A DNA stretch of 64,000 bases, from positions 58,816 through 122,815 of the forward strand of contig JBBHKE010002568.1 of NCBI GenBank assembly GCA_037447655.1, written 5' to 3'. The notes below the pieces were generated by a model, which was given only the letters and a program-made list of their open reading frames with translations, made no database searches and was not told where the DNA came from. Made by a program: the position numbers and the translations under genes. Of the stretch, positions 22,091-34,324 are shown one piece after another. The stretch comes from Zygnema cylindricum. Its lineage: Eukaryota; Streptophyta; Zygnematophyceae; Zygnematales; Zygnemataceae. The first letter of the stretch is position 1. Each line of letters starts with the position of its first letter.

Positions 22091-25000
22091 TTATGTGCAT
22101 TGACGTTCCCGAAACGTTTTTGGTTCCAAAAGAGTCAAAATTCTTTTTTGAAGGCGTATTGTACCCACGGTCGGTTTTAAAATGTTTGGATCCCCCTTCA
22201 CCCAACATGGGTCTTCCCTCCCGTCGTCTTTTCCTACACACCATCCTCCCGGAGTAAAGCGATTCGGACCTCGATTCAACAATTCCCTGTTCAAAACGAA
22301 AAAAAGGTTTAAAAAAATGGATAAACGAAAACGGAAAAAACGACAAATAGGAAAAAAGAAAAAAAGAAAAAAAGGATCCGCGGTCGACAGTATCACCATA
22401 TCAGTACTTCGCATTATTGCTATGTAGAATGACCAATAAACATACAGTACTTACTGACCCAAACTTCTTGGAAATTCTACAGACAAAATCTGAAAAATAA
22501 AAACCAAGGCAGAAAATCAAACACTTGGTACACGCAACTTTTTCGTACAACGATTCACTACGGTACGGTACAGTAACCTACCGCAGTGAGATATTTTTCA
22601 AAAAATCCTACAGAAATAAACAGCAATGACGATATCGCAATCATCGTTACCCTTCAATAAAGTACACATCCAATATCAGCAAATCCTGTCGATATACAAA
22701 ACTAGAAATTAGTATCAATATTACTATAATTTTGTTAACACTTTTTTGCGATTTTCCGCCGAAAACCTCTCAATTAATGGTCAATGTAGGCTCCATATTG
22801 GAAGGGCAACTGTGAAAAGAATACTCAGTACACCAACAGATATTTTTCTGGCAAAAGAGCAGAATACAACCTAATATAATACAACCTGTATAACTTTGTC
22901 TTTATAGCTCGTCATCAAGCGAACTGCCTCAGCCTCCAATAGCAACACACCTGTCAATCTTGTCCAGAGCTTCCGAATCCTTTCCAAACTTCCTCGCAAA
23001 GGGATCTCCTGAGTTGTTAAACTGAGAAAAATGGGCCACAGTAAGCACCATCGGATGCTGTAAAAAGAAACAAACCACATAAAAAAATACACATAGAAAT
23101 CAGTAAATCTTCCCAAATCATTCCCAACTTCTGCAACCGCATCCCCGCTTTTCCTCTGGGCCAATAGGTGCTTTCAGTTCAACTTTCTTTGGTTAATGGC
23201 ACCCCATCTCATCTAAGTTGTTAAAAAAAAAAACACATAAAATGGCAAATATGAATTTATGAAGTGAAAACAGATTGTACTACCCTATCTTAAAACATGT
23301 GGAAGTACACTGCGGCTAATAGAGTCAACATTTTTATCACCATTCTGTCAGATTAATAATCTGAGAAGTATGCGCGGAAAGATGATTTAAGGGGCAAAAA
23401 AAACATCGACTCTGATAGTGATTGACGGTGTACTTGTCCGTATTAGACATTAAATGAAAAAAAAAAATTAAGCTATCAGCTTGAACACACAACCAAATCT
23501 CGCGGACTTCTGATCCATATCTCATAAAGAAATCTTAACTAGTCCGCATCCTGTCCCCCTGCCTCTCTCTCTGTCTTCCTCTCCGGCTCAGCCTGCCTCC
23601 CTCCTTCCTCCCTTTTCTATCTCTCTTCACCTGTCTCCTCCCCCTCCTCCCCCGTTTTATTATCCTACCACTCAATATCAACATCTCGCCTCCCCCATCT
23701 TGCTCGCTCTCCAGCTTCTCACTTTCTACTCTGGATCACCATCACCTCTCTCGTTCTCCCCAATTCTCTCTCCCCCCGGCCCTCTCCTCCCCCCTAGCTA
23801 TCTCCCACCCCCCATCTCTCTCTCCGTCCAGCCCAGCTCTCTCTCCTTCCTACTTTCTCCCCACCCATCCCAACTCTCTCTCCTTCTATACCCACTCTCA
23901 CGCCCCCCAACTCCCTCTCCTTCCATTCCGACTCTCTCCCCTTCCATCCCAACTCTCTCTCCTTCCATCCCGGCTCACTCGCCTTCCATCCCGGCTCACT
24001 CTCCTTCCATCCCGGCTCTCTCTCCTTCCATCCCGGCTCTCTCTCCTTCCATCCCAAGTCGCTTACCTTCCATCACAGCTCTCACTCCTTCCACCCAAAC
24101 TCACTCTCTCCTTCCATACTATACAAAATTCCTTATAATTCATTAAGAATTCTCTAAGAGAAAGAATGCAAAAGACTTGCCTGCTGAGCTGGCTGATGCC
24201 ACTGGATATGTCGCAAATCGTTATTAACGGTTGTATTCTTGAATTCGGGAGAGTTGCAAATAACTGTGTGAAAATAGCCCTCTGGAGAACTAACGAAATT
24301 TGCAAAATACATAAGCAAAAGACGTGGGAGGTTATCCCATCCCGAAATAGTGAATTCCGCAAACGCATGTGATAAAATAACCCAGGCTTCACCTGTAACA
24401 GGACCACAACGAAATAACATTAGTTATAAATGTGACATTCGACAGGGATACTTCCTTGTGAATGTCCACATCTCACCGCATATACATTTTACCACATCAC
24501 AAATTTATCATAAGGTATGACATGTAAAGTACAAGTCATGTCTTGCACATTTTATTCCATTTTTTTATGTTATTATTTCATCATTTTTTATTGCCACTAT
24601 CCGCATTTCACTGCCATTAACACAAACAAGACAGAGGAGGATGTCCTTGTTTAAAAGACCCAGTTTCATAAAGATTTACTGGAATGAAGTAGAAGTGATA
24701 AAATATCATGACTATGTAATAACGACAAATATGAACTAGCAACTAGGTTCAATTTCAGAAGCGGCCAAAAGTGGACAATGCACTGCTGACTGCCAGGATC
24801 CGTGATCAATTTTTTTTTGACACATCTGGTATGTTGACTAGCTCTCTCTCATGTTAGCATCAACTTTTGCCACAAGACGGCTTCGAAAATAGTAACACCC
24901 TATCTATTCACAATAACACAATTTTCACCAAACCATTCATACGCTCCTGATATTTAAAGCACTAAAAATAGAGAAAAAATATGTCTCCATTCATACACTC

Positions 25001-28000
25001 TAAAACAGGATCCAGTAGCTCATTAATCTTTACAAAACGTCATATAAATAGAAAAAAAAATGTACCTCGGGACATTCCAAGATTGAAAAATAACCACTTT
25101 TACTGCCCATATGTACTCAGTAGGAATGGCTAGTTGCCAAGCAAGTGAAGCTATTATTCTTCAACAAATTGGTTCACTTTCCCATCTCTTTACAAAGATT
25201 TACTCTTTAAACTAAAAAACGGCGCACAAACAACGTGACTGTCTTGTTGCAATTAGGACAGAATGCCTTACCAGAGTTTTGGATAACAGGAAATTATAAA
25301 GGCTAGCAAAGAAGGTATGACTTGCCATTTTTCACCTTCTAGTATGACATATAACCATATTGAATCCCACAGAGGATTAAAAACTTACTCTACGGCAATT
25401 TGTATCCATTATGATGTGAAATAATAGCCAAATTGTCTTCAAAGAGCAACAGAACCAAGGCTAGGTGACAGCTTTGTCGGAAATGACAAAGCAAAATGTG
25501 ACCGTTAATCACCTTGATAGAGTTTGAAGGAAGTAGGCATTGTTCGGTGTTGGGTTGTAAACAAAAGGTCAGCCTTTTTGACGCTGTAGATTGCTGGGTC
25601 AACGACAATCGGCCGGGCTCTTTGATATCTGTTTCACAAACATCTCACCCTTCCCGAAGCTAAGACACCAAACAAAAGTGTCCAAAGGAACAGGAGGGGG
25701 GGAGGGGGGGAGGGAGGGAGGGAGGGAGGGAGAGAGAGGGAGAGAGAGAGAGGGAGGGAGAGGGAGAGGGAGAGAGAGAGGGAGAGAGAGGGAGAGGGAG
25801 AGAGAGAGGGAGGGAGAGGGAGAGGGAGGGAGGGAGGGAGAGAGGGTGAGAGAGAGGGAGAGAGGGAGAGGGAGGGAGGGAGGGAGAGAGAGAGCGGGTC
25901 AGGGAGAGGGAGAGGGAGAGGGAGAGAGAGAATGTGTGCATCATTGACTTGTTTCATGACTAAAAGAGGAGAGAATGAGAAGAATTAGAATTCAACCATC
26001 AGAAGATGAGCCCAACACCTGCCTCCAAAATAGACAATTCATGTACCGGTGTTCTATCTCAGGATGGTGTACGTAACTGGTCGTAACATGAATGAATTAT
26101 ATTTTCTCATACAGAGACCACAAATCACTTGCTTTACGATACTGTGAACAAAGACAGTCCTGTAAATCCCTTAGGCAATGAAGATGAATTCAACAATTGA
26201 TGGTTGTCGTAGATACAAATCCCTCCCCCCTCACACCATTCCCCATCCAGTAAAGTAAATAACTGACTGGCGTCGTGCACACCAAAAATAATATGGACAA
26301 CCTCCAGTTGTCTAAGAAAATCTACACCCAGTAAATGGTGAATATAGGAGGTTTAGTCGATAACTAGCATTTTCCAATAGAGCTACTGATTTATGCGAAC
26401 TTAAGTCCTTTCTGTTTGTCTTTATAATTTTTTACTTGATGGAAGGGTTCAGATAAGCATACTCTTTCCCTCCGATATTTGAAGTATGGTCGACGAAATT
26501 CAGGTCTCTTGGAAGAAAAGAAAAGACATGGATCAGGTCTGTTTGATATTCACCAAGGGTACCCACCAACCCGCCAACATAAACAAGTTTTCAATTCAGT
26601 AGGCTCCCCTAAGTATCAGAAGGTTGACAAAAAGAGATTTGACATCTATTAGACATAAAAGCATTTGCCTCAGTGCAACAGAACCTAAGAATCTCACCAG
26701 CAATTCAAAGCAAAATCAACGCCAGCAACACCTTGCTGATTTTTTTCCCGCCGAAAGTTTTCCAATCCAAAACCGCCTTCACCATGATTAACTCGTTTAA
26801 CCAACAATTTCATAAAGAGACCAACCAGCATTGGAGAAGCTCACCATCCTGCGTGACAAGAGGATAATCTGACGCACTGAGATTGATAAACCAATCCCAG
26901 TCTGAGCGTTGTCGCAACAAAATGGCAAGACAATGAAGGTACGTGGATGTCATAGTCGGCCCTCTGTATGTCACCAGATTGGAACGAGCAACCATATGCA
27001 CATTACCAACTTCTGAAAATATCGGATTCAAGCGAATGAAGTGGCTAAGATCGGCTCGTTCCCTTGGAGGTGATTCCATATCAAGATGCAAAAGATACTC
27101 ATTTCGGGGATGGTAGATAGCAAGCAGGAGACGTTTCATCCGGCCTCCGTCGCCTTTACTTCCTGTAAACAAGGAAATATGAGGTCATGATTTGTCTGCA
27201 TGGGGCCATGATTTTTTCACACCTCGTGAAGGGACTAGAGGAACTCGCATCTAATTTGAGACAAGGGAAGAACTACACTGCCCATTGCTATTATAGCTAT
27301 ATATAACTCAAATTCAAGTGAGTGTTCTTTTTACCCTGGTAATACTATTTAGTTTAATGGCCCATAATGAGCCATAATGAGCCATATGATAAAAGATGAT
27401 GTACTGTAGATAACGCTAATAATTCATACTCTACTCACAATGGGCGGTGCTTCCTACGATTGCAGACTAACAACACAGTGATATACAATGAATACATTAT
27501 GCAGTAAGCACGATACAAAGTATAACAGACTCAATCAGTCAGCGTTTGCTAACATCACCTATCCCAAACCCAATGCTGCTTATCCGAATCAGCTATGCAT
27601 GGGTGAAAGTTTCCCATAAAACTGATTTATGAGCAGTGAACAACCACAAAGTTCCTAGGATAGGCAAAGTTTAGGCACAGTTACAAACATCCAGCCACAA
27701 GATCCTTAAACAGAAACAAAATTCAGGAAAACACACAAAAAAGAGCATAAATAAAGCATTTTCAATATGGCGCAATCAGTTAGACTTTCAAAGGTGAACT
27801 TTCAAGAATTGCTTGATAAAACCATTTCAACAAACAAAATTAAAAAAAAAGGGTTTGTGTGGTATAGTCTACTTCAAAACACCATAGTGGTGGTTGCTTC
27901 TCGATGTCAGTAAAAAGATACCTGTATGTGCTTGTGTTGTTTTCTACTCTCGTAAATTCACTCAAGAGAGTATCTTGAAGCATCACTTTTGTTTCACTAA

Positions 28001-29871
28001 CAGGGAAAGTATACCGACAATAAAACAGGCGTTACTAGCACAACAATCATAGTAGTCATACAGACAATTATACAATTTTGTAAAAAACGTACAGTTTGCT
28101 GTACGATTACGCTGATTACTAGCCTATTGCCAAGTAATAGCGTACTAATTACCCTATAATGCAGTGACTACACTCAACAACAGAAAATTCAAAATTATAA
28201 TTTTCCGCATTTGCCAGCCCAGTATTTTCCATTGTGCTCATGAAATGGACTAAGTAGAAATTTGAACTTGAACATAATATGTATGCATTATAAATACAAT
28301 AAGTTGCGGACAAAACGGACATGCTAATTAACATTTCAGCAAAAGACAGAACTGTCAGAATGTCCCCTTGATCAAAACACATCGATTAAACAGAAGATGA
28401 TCGACTCATATAAAACCTTTAAATTATTGGATGATGTGAACAGGACATTCAGAGAAATATCTAGGATTAGACCGTTCCCACAAAAACTTCCAGAAACTGA
28501 AAAACAAAAAAGTCAGCAAGCTCAGTATACTGCCCGATGTTATTAACGTAAGTGAATTATTTGTGTTAACCCTTTATTACAATTAACTCCACCAAATTAA
28601 GTTCTGCCACGTGGCTCGTTGTGGGCCACTAACTAAATAGCGTTATTCACACTTATTTATGATTTTTAGTCAAAAAACACGCACTCGCATGAGATGGGCA
28701 ATGTATTTTATAAAAAAATAAATGAGCAAGGCAAAGAATCATGGTTAGCTGAATTGACGGAATCCAAAATATTTGGGAACAACAAACAAAAACGCTCAGA
28801 ATATTCTCGAAGTGATTCCAGAGGCATGGATAAGTCGCCACAATCGCACCAGAGACTTGACAAACATATTTCTCTTGCAAACATAGCCAGACAATGTACA
28901 AAAGGACACACTTGAAAAATAACTAAACACAAGGTCTCGCCAGTCCTTCATGCTCTCTGTTTGATATATTCCCTCCTCTAGTTTATCAACCCTTCAACTT
29001 TTCAAATGTACTTTTGAATTTCACTTCATCACGATTACATGCATAATATTTTAAATACATGTCACACGTCAGACCATAGAAAGTAACATGGCAATTTGAT
29101 GGTAAATAACATCGATTTTTTTTTCTGCTTGCAAGTATGAATAAATATGATATGCTGCATATGTTGCATGATGAAGTTAGTCAGTTTAGTTGGTTGTTAG
29201 TTGGTTGTTTAGTTAGTTTAGTTTAGTTTTTTTAGTTATGAATACATAAGAAAACATTGCACACATGAAACATTCAGGCAAAACAAACAAGTTACCCTGA
29301 CTATATGTTATTCCAGACTAAATTATAAGCAATTTCACATAAATAAGTTATTAAAATACAGGTTAGAATCACAAGTTAACATGGCAGACATCTAAAACAT
29401 TCGAAATGAAAGATTTGGACTTTGCTCACAAACACAATAACTTTCCATTTCTTACTGTAAAATTTAGATTGTATTAAAAAAAATACATATAACTTACCAA
29501 AATGTACTATACAGTTTAGGCTTTTACTTACAACATCTCAATTCTCCACCTAAAAACACATAAAAATTGCACATATAATTTTCCATTCCAAATATAACTT
29601 TCCATTTGACACTGTACCACTGACTCTCACCTGTAATGAGATATGCGAACACAGGTAATGGATCAGGTGTCATTTGTTCCTCCAAATCCGCTGCAGCTGA
29701 CACGTTGGCTGCCAGCAGGGCTGATGACGTGGCAAAGTCTGACGATGTATAGGACGACCATGTTGCACGAGAGCTAAATTCTGTGCTAAATTTGAACAAA
29801 AAAAGTATTGTTGTGAAAATACAACAGAAAATAAGGACAGGAAATAACCATTTTCTTTCGGAAGGGATCAT
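22091..29871 (-). CDS. GT14 family glycosyltransferase (GLCAT14-like), seven exons
   Basis: Exons on the minus strand: 29631-29871, 26845-27162, 26463-26538, 25513-25628, 24181-24392, 22951-23057, 22091-22286. Phases agree at every junction and give 421 residues, normal for the family. Residues 8-28 form a signal anchor, so it is a type II Golgi protein. The Branch domain shows AIYHPRNEYLLHLD, VTYRGPTM, WDWFINLSASDYPLVTQ, WDNLPR and FVSSPEGYFHTVICN, and the end shows FTPGGWCVG and a final FRERQC. Plant members of this kind transfer glucuronic acid to arabinogalactan proteins; the exact substrate here is inferred. The exon 5 donor is GC (CAG|GCAAGT). A second copy of exon 1 lies at 32924-33164. 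Confidence 0.9.
23540..24115. repeat. CT-rich minisatellite in GT14 intron 5
   Basis: Pyrimidine-rich, with an approximately 20-bp unit (CTCTCTCCTTCCATCCCGG) clear at 23930-24060. It lies between exons 5 and 6, near the GC donor. The frames across it (23700-24146 plus, 23794-24057 minus) are repeat artefacts. Confidence 0.9.
25693..25932. repeat. GA microsatellite in GT14 intron 3
   Basis: GGGA/GAGA tract of about 240 bp. On the gene's strand it is a pyrimidine run ending about 65 bases upstream of the exon 4 acceptor at 25628, like the CT tract before the helicase exon. Confidence 0.93.
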
Positions 29872-31008
29872 TGTTTGTGGTTATAAGGAACAGACATTGA
29901 TGATTCTTCCGTAAATCCTTGTCAAGAAAGGTTGTATCTGAAAAAATTTCCGAAAAAAAAACTCAGCTGAAAACTAAGCATTCCAGTTAACAATGCAATT
30001 TCCTGCCATCACTGATCATTTTGAGCAAAAATAAAAGAGTTTCTGTTAAGTCCGACAAAGAAGGAATGTATCATACTAAATAAGGTAATGTCAATAGTGA
30101 TGTTTTTTTGGTCAGATTTGGAGCTTTAGGGTTTGGGACTCTAGGTCACTTAGAATGTTTGTTACGTAACCGGATTGCAATGGTCAGAAAACTGTTAGGA
30201 TTAGCAGTTACTCGTTTTTTTTTTTGTTTGTTGTTGCTGCTCGACGGTAATGAATCGACGACAGTCTGAAAGCTTCCCGATTCTATCTGGTATCGGCTGA
30301 TCGGCCAGAAGTACACCGTGTATCGCTATTAGTGTTAATAATTTTTTCGCCACTTAAAACATTTTTTAAACGTACACTATTGTCCGATTCTCAAATAAAG
30401 ACCGTCAATCGGAAGCTGAGAATCTTACATTTCAATCGCAACCGTCAGATCTAATGCGTGTACGGAGAAAAGATGTTTAAAGAGACGAAAAAACGTTAAC
30501 ACTAATAACGATTCACGGTGGACTGTAGAGATATACTAGACGGAAAGGACGCATGAAACCTACAGATGTTTACATGTGCGAAAACAATTGGACAACGCTT
30601 CCGAATATGCGATAACCCATACAATATACATAACATATGCGTACTATACAATAAAGTGCGCATATAATGCGCCTTATATATGGGGTTTACCACATATACC
30701 GTTTCCTATTGGTTTCGCACATTTGACCTGCAGTTTGAAACTAACGAAAGTTGAAACGGCCAGACTACGTGGACGGAATCATCGGTGTTTTGCTTTGCCA
30801 TTTTGGCTCCAATTTTTTACGGGCTGTTTCCCGTCAAAAACTGGCAACGTCTGGAAAAGTCCGACATGTCGTCAAAAATGACGCTATGACGGAACACTCA
30901 AAACGCTTTCTTGTTCGCCTCTTCCGTCTTCTCACATGAGATTCTTTCGAGCCAGCACAAAGTTACCGGTCAGCAGTTAGCGGTCAACCGTCAAAATCAA
31001 GAATTTAC
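29147..31008. repeat. segmental duplication, proximal copy (GT14 exon 1 and upstream)
   Basis: About 1.86 kb nearly identical to 32440-34324 in direct orientation, offset 3293 at the left end. It includes part of intron 1, exon 1, and about 1.1 kb of upstream sequence with a foldback element. The two exon 1 copies start at 29871 and 33164. Confidence 0.95.
30312..30522. mobile_element. foldback MITE, copy 1
   Basis: Ends TACACCGTGTATCGCTATTAGTGTT and, inverted, AACACTAATAACGATTCACGGTGGA. Between them lie inner inverted arms (CGCCACTTAAAACAT / ATGTTTAAAGAGACG), so the element can fold into a long hairpin. It lies upstream of GT14 exon 1 and is duplicated with it (33609-33829). Confidence 0.8.
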
Positions 31009-31326
31009 AATACTCCCCATTAGCGAACATCGAGTTACTACGCTCGGCCTGGAGTTTCCAGCTTCCCCCCCCTCAGACAGATCTTCATCGTTGGTTTCAA
31101 AGTGCTTTTGCAGGATACCGTCACTAGAGGCACATCCACGGTCAGGAAGTTTCCCGAAATGCGGAAGATAGGTGACCAAAGTTCACTCGTCCTATTCGTC
31201 CATTCGTCCCCCATCGAGTCGGTGCGTCCATTTTGTTTTGAACAAAAATACGAATCGCACAGTTTGCATAAAGTAGGTGTACGAACTTTTAGAATTTGAA
31301 CAGTTGGAACACTTTGTTCTATGTAC

Positions 31327-31631
31327 CATAGTTCAAAAGTAAGCGTTTTTATGGTAGGCCTTAGGTCGGCGCCTTTATCGTAAGTTGTGTTATGGGCTTT
31401 TCATGTGATCTTCTTAGATCGCTACTTTGATCAGAGACCGTCAGATCGTCCGAATCTGACGGTGTAAATATTTTTTTTGGTCCGAATGTTTTGATTGGTC
31501 CAATTTTTGGTTCGAATGTTTTAATTGGTCCGAATAGGTCCGAATACAATATGGGTCTTAAGGTCATATTGTATGTTTTGCATGCAATAGGCATATTGTA
31601 TGGGCCTACTTTCACCTACTTTTGAACTATG
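31327..31631. mobile_element. hAT-like MITE, copy 2, with 8-bp target duplication
   Basis: Ends CATAGTTCAAAAGTAAGCG and CACCTACTTTTGAACTATG. A perfect 8-bp duplication CTATGTAC flanks it (31319-31326, 31632-31639). The paralogous repeat at 42280-42295 has the site without the element. An 8-bp duplication and CA ends are typical of hAT elements. Confidence 0.92.
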
Positions 31632-32040
31632 CTATGTACTATGTTTTATGACCTATGTTAGCATGTACCCGTGTATCGCTATTAGCGTTAATATTTTTTC
31701 CGCCACTTAAAACATCTTTTCACCGTACACACCTGTCCGATTATTAATTTGACACCGCCAATTGGAAGCTGGGAATTTTATCTTTCAATTGCAACCGTCA
31801 GATCCACAATTCGACATGTGTGTACGGATAAAATATGTCTTTTAAGGGTCGTGCTCCATCAGGCAAAAAGTGAGGTACTGTAGTTTACTGTAAAACGTAC
31901 CTTTTCGTGCTACGCCGTACTGTTTTTTTTCTTTTTTTTATATAAAACATGTTTACTGCAGATTCGGCAAGATTCTCCAAACATTTGGCGAAATTTTCGA
32001 CCGTCCGATTTTGAATTCTCGACGCAAACGCCCCTTCTAT

Positions 32041-32095
32041 CCAGTGTGTGGACAGTCTCCTCAACTGTCCCCAGGAGGACACTTTGCACACACTG
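32041..32095. other. imperfect hairpin in repeat R
   Basis: CCAGTGTGTG and CACACACTGG pair perfectly at the base, with a second helix CTCCT/AGGAG inside. The paralog at 42679-42734 keeps the shape with substitutions. Confidence 0.55.
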
Positions 32096-32325
32096 GACGC
32101 GTCTAATGGTACACTTGTAAAAGTCAGATTGGATCCACGACGGACGTGAAGCATTAAACTTACACGTGGCAAAGGGCGTGTGCCTTCTGACATCAAAGCC
32201 ACCCTGTTCGACGAAAAAATATTGGTTGAGGACAGCCTGTCACACCTCCTCTAACATCCATTGACCTCCGATATTTGCCGCCCCTTTCTTCCTCCATTTT
32301 TTTGTTTTGGTTTTGAAATTCTAAC

Positions 32326-32440
32326 CATAGTTCAAAAGTAGGTGAAAGTAGGCCCATACAATATGCCTATTGTATGCAAAACATACAATATGACCTTAAG
32401 ACCCATATTGTATTCGGACCTATTCGGACCAATTAAAACA
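32326..32440. mobile_element. hAT-like MITE fragment at the duplication breakpoint
   Basis: The right half of the MITE family, in inverted orientation, cut at ...CCAATTAAAACAT where the distal duplicated GT14 segment begins. The truncation marks the junction of the duplication. Confidence 0.85.
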
Positions 32441-32923
32441 TGATATGCTGCATATGTTGCATGATGAAGTTAGTCAGTTTAGTTGGTTGTTAGTTGGTTG
32501 TTTAGTTAGTTTAGTTTAGTTTTTTTAGTTATGAATACATAAGAAAACATTGCACACATGAAACATTCAGGCAAAACAAACAAGTTACCCTGACTATATG
32601 TTATTCCGGACTAAATTATAAGCAATTTTACATAAAAAAGTTATTAAAATACAGGTTAGAATCACAAGTTAACATGGCAGACATCTAAAACATTCGAAAT
32701 GAAAGATTTGGACTTTGCTCACAAACACAATAACTTTCCATTTCTTACTGTAAAATTTAGATTGTATTAAACAAAATACATATAACTTACCAAAATGTAC
32801 TATACAGTTTAGGCTTTTACTTACAACATCTCAATTCTCCACCTAAAAACACATAAAAATTGCACATATAATTTTCCATTCCAAATATAACTTTCCATTT
32901 GACACTGTACCACTGACTCTCAC

Positions 32924-33164
32924 CTGTAATGAGATATGCGAACACGGGTAATGGATCAGGTGTCATTTGTTCCTCCAAATCCGCTGCAGCTGACACGTTG
33001 GCTGCCAGCAGGGCTGATGACGTGGCAAAGTCTGACGATGTATAGGACGACCATGTTGCCCGAGAGCTAAATTCTGCGCTAAATTTGACCAAAAAAAGTA
33101 TTGTTGTGAAAACACAACAGAAAATAAGGACAGGAAATAACCATTTTCTTTCGGAAGGGATCAT
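32924..33164 (-). CDS. duplicate first exon of the GT14 gene
   Basis: A 241-bp exon, the same length and phase as 29631-29871, with the same start codon context and the same donor (ACAG|GTGAGA). It encodes the same signal-anchor region with a few substitutions (for example CCVF for CCIF). No other GT14 exon accompanies it, so it can only serve as an alternative first exon of the gene at 22091, or be silent. Confidence 0.8.
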
Positions 33165-33608
33165 TGTTTGTGGTTATGAGGAACAGACATTGATGATTCT
33201 TCCGTAAATCCTTGTCAAGAAAGGTTGTATCTAAAAAATTTTCCGAAAAAAAAAAGTCAGCTGAAAACTAAGCATTCCAGTTAACAATGCAATTTCCTGC
33301 CATCACTAATCATTTTGAGCAAAAATAAAAGAGTTTCTGTTAAGTCCGAAAAAGGAGGAATGTATCATACAAAAAAAGGTAATGTCAATAGTGATGTTTT
33401 TTTGGTCACATGTCAAAGATTAGGAGCATTAGGGTTTGGGACTCTAAGTCAATTAGAATGCTTGTTACGTAACCGGATTGCAATGGTCAAAAAACTGTTA
33501 GGATTAGCAGTTTTTTTTCTTTTGTTTGTTGTTGCTGCTCGACGGTAATGAATCGACGACCGTCTGAAGCTTTCCGATTCTATCAGGTATCGGCTGGTCG
33601 GCCAGAAG

Positions 33609-33829
33609 TACACCGTGTATCGCTATTAGTGTTAAAAAAAAATTCGCCACTTAAAACATCTTTTATACGTACACTCTTGTCCGATTCTCAATTTAAGACC
33701 GTCAATCGGAAGCTGAGAATCTAACCTTTCAATCGCAGCCGTCGGATATATACACTGACATGCGTGTACGGAGAAAGGATGTTTAAAGAGACGAAAAAAA
33801 CGTTAACACTAATAACGATTCACGGTGTA
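33609..33829. mobile_element. foldback MITE, copy 2
   Basis: Counterpart of 30312-30522 in the distal duplicate. Its right end reads ACGGTGTA, the better preserved terminus. Confidence 0.8.
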
Positions 33830-34324
33830 CTGTAGCGATATGCTAGACGGAAAGGACGCATGAAACCTACAGAAGTTTACATGTGCGAAAACAATTGGGC
33901 AACGCTACGGAATATGCGATAACCCATACAATATACATAACATATGCGTACTATACAATAAAGTGCGCATATAATGCGCCTTATATATGGGGTTTACGGT
34001 TTACCACATAATACCGTTTCCTATTGGTTTCGCACATTTGAACTGCAGATTGAAACTAACAAAAGTTGAAACGGCCAGACTACGTGGACGGAATCGTCAG
34101 TTTTTTGCTTTGCCATTTTGGCTCCAATTTTTTACGAGCTGTTTCCCGTCAAAAACTGGAAACGTCTAGAAAAGTCCGACATGTCGTCAAAAATGACGCT
34201 ATGACGGAACACTCAAAACGCTTTCTTGTTCGCATCGTCCGTCATCTCTCATGAGATTCTTTCGAGGCCAGTAAAAAGTTACCGGTCAGCAGTTAGCGGT
34301 CAACCGTCAAAATCAAGAATTTAC

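Larger units (their letters stand above)
31009..32325. repeat. dispersed repeat R, copy 1
   Basis: About 1 kb, excluding a MITE at 31327-31631, paralogous to 41411-42975. It starts at CATTAGCG...TCGAGTTAC and ends TTTTGGTTTTGAAATT. It contains a foldback segment near 31665-31850 and a hairpin at 32041-32095. No coding capacity was recognised; the small frames are not supported. Confidence 0.85.
32440..34324. repeat. segmental duplication, distal copy
   Basis: Direct copy of 29147-31008 with few differences and small indels. It contains exon 1 copy 2 and foldback copy 33609-33829. Relative to the gene it lies upstream of the proximal copy. Confidence 0.95.

Noticed and set aside
26400-26462. 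Alternative longer GT14 exon 3 ending near 26436
   Set aside because: It would add AYLNPSI between KEY and QRARP; using the donor at 26462 restores the family-typical KEYQRARP.
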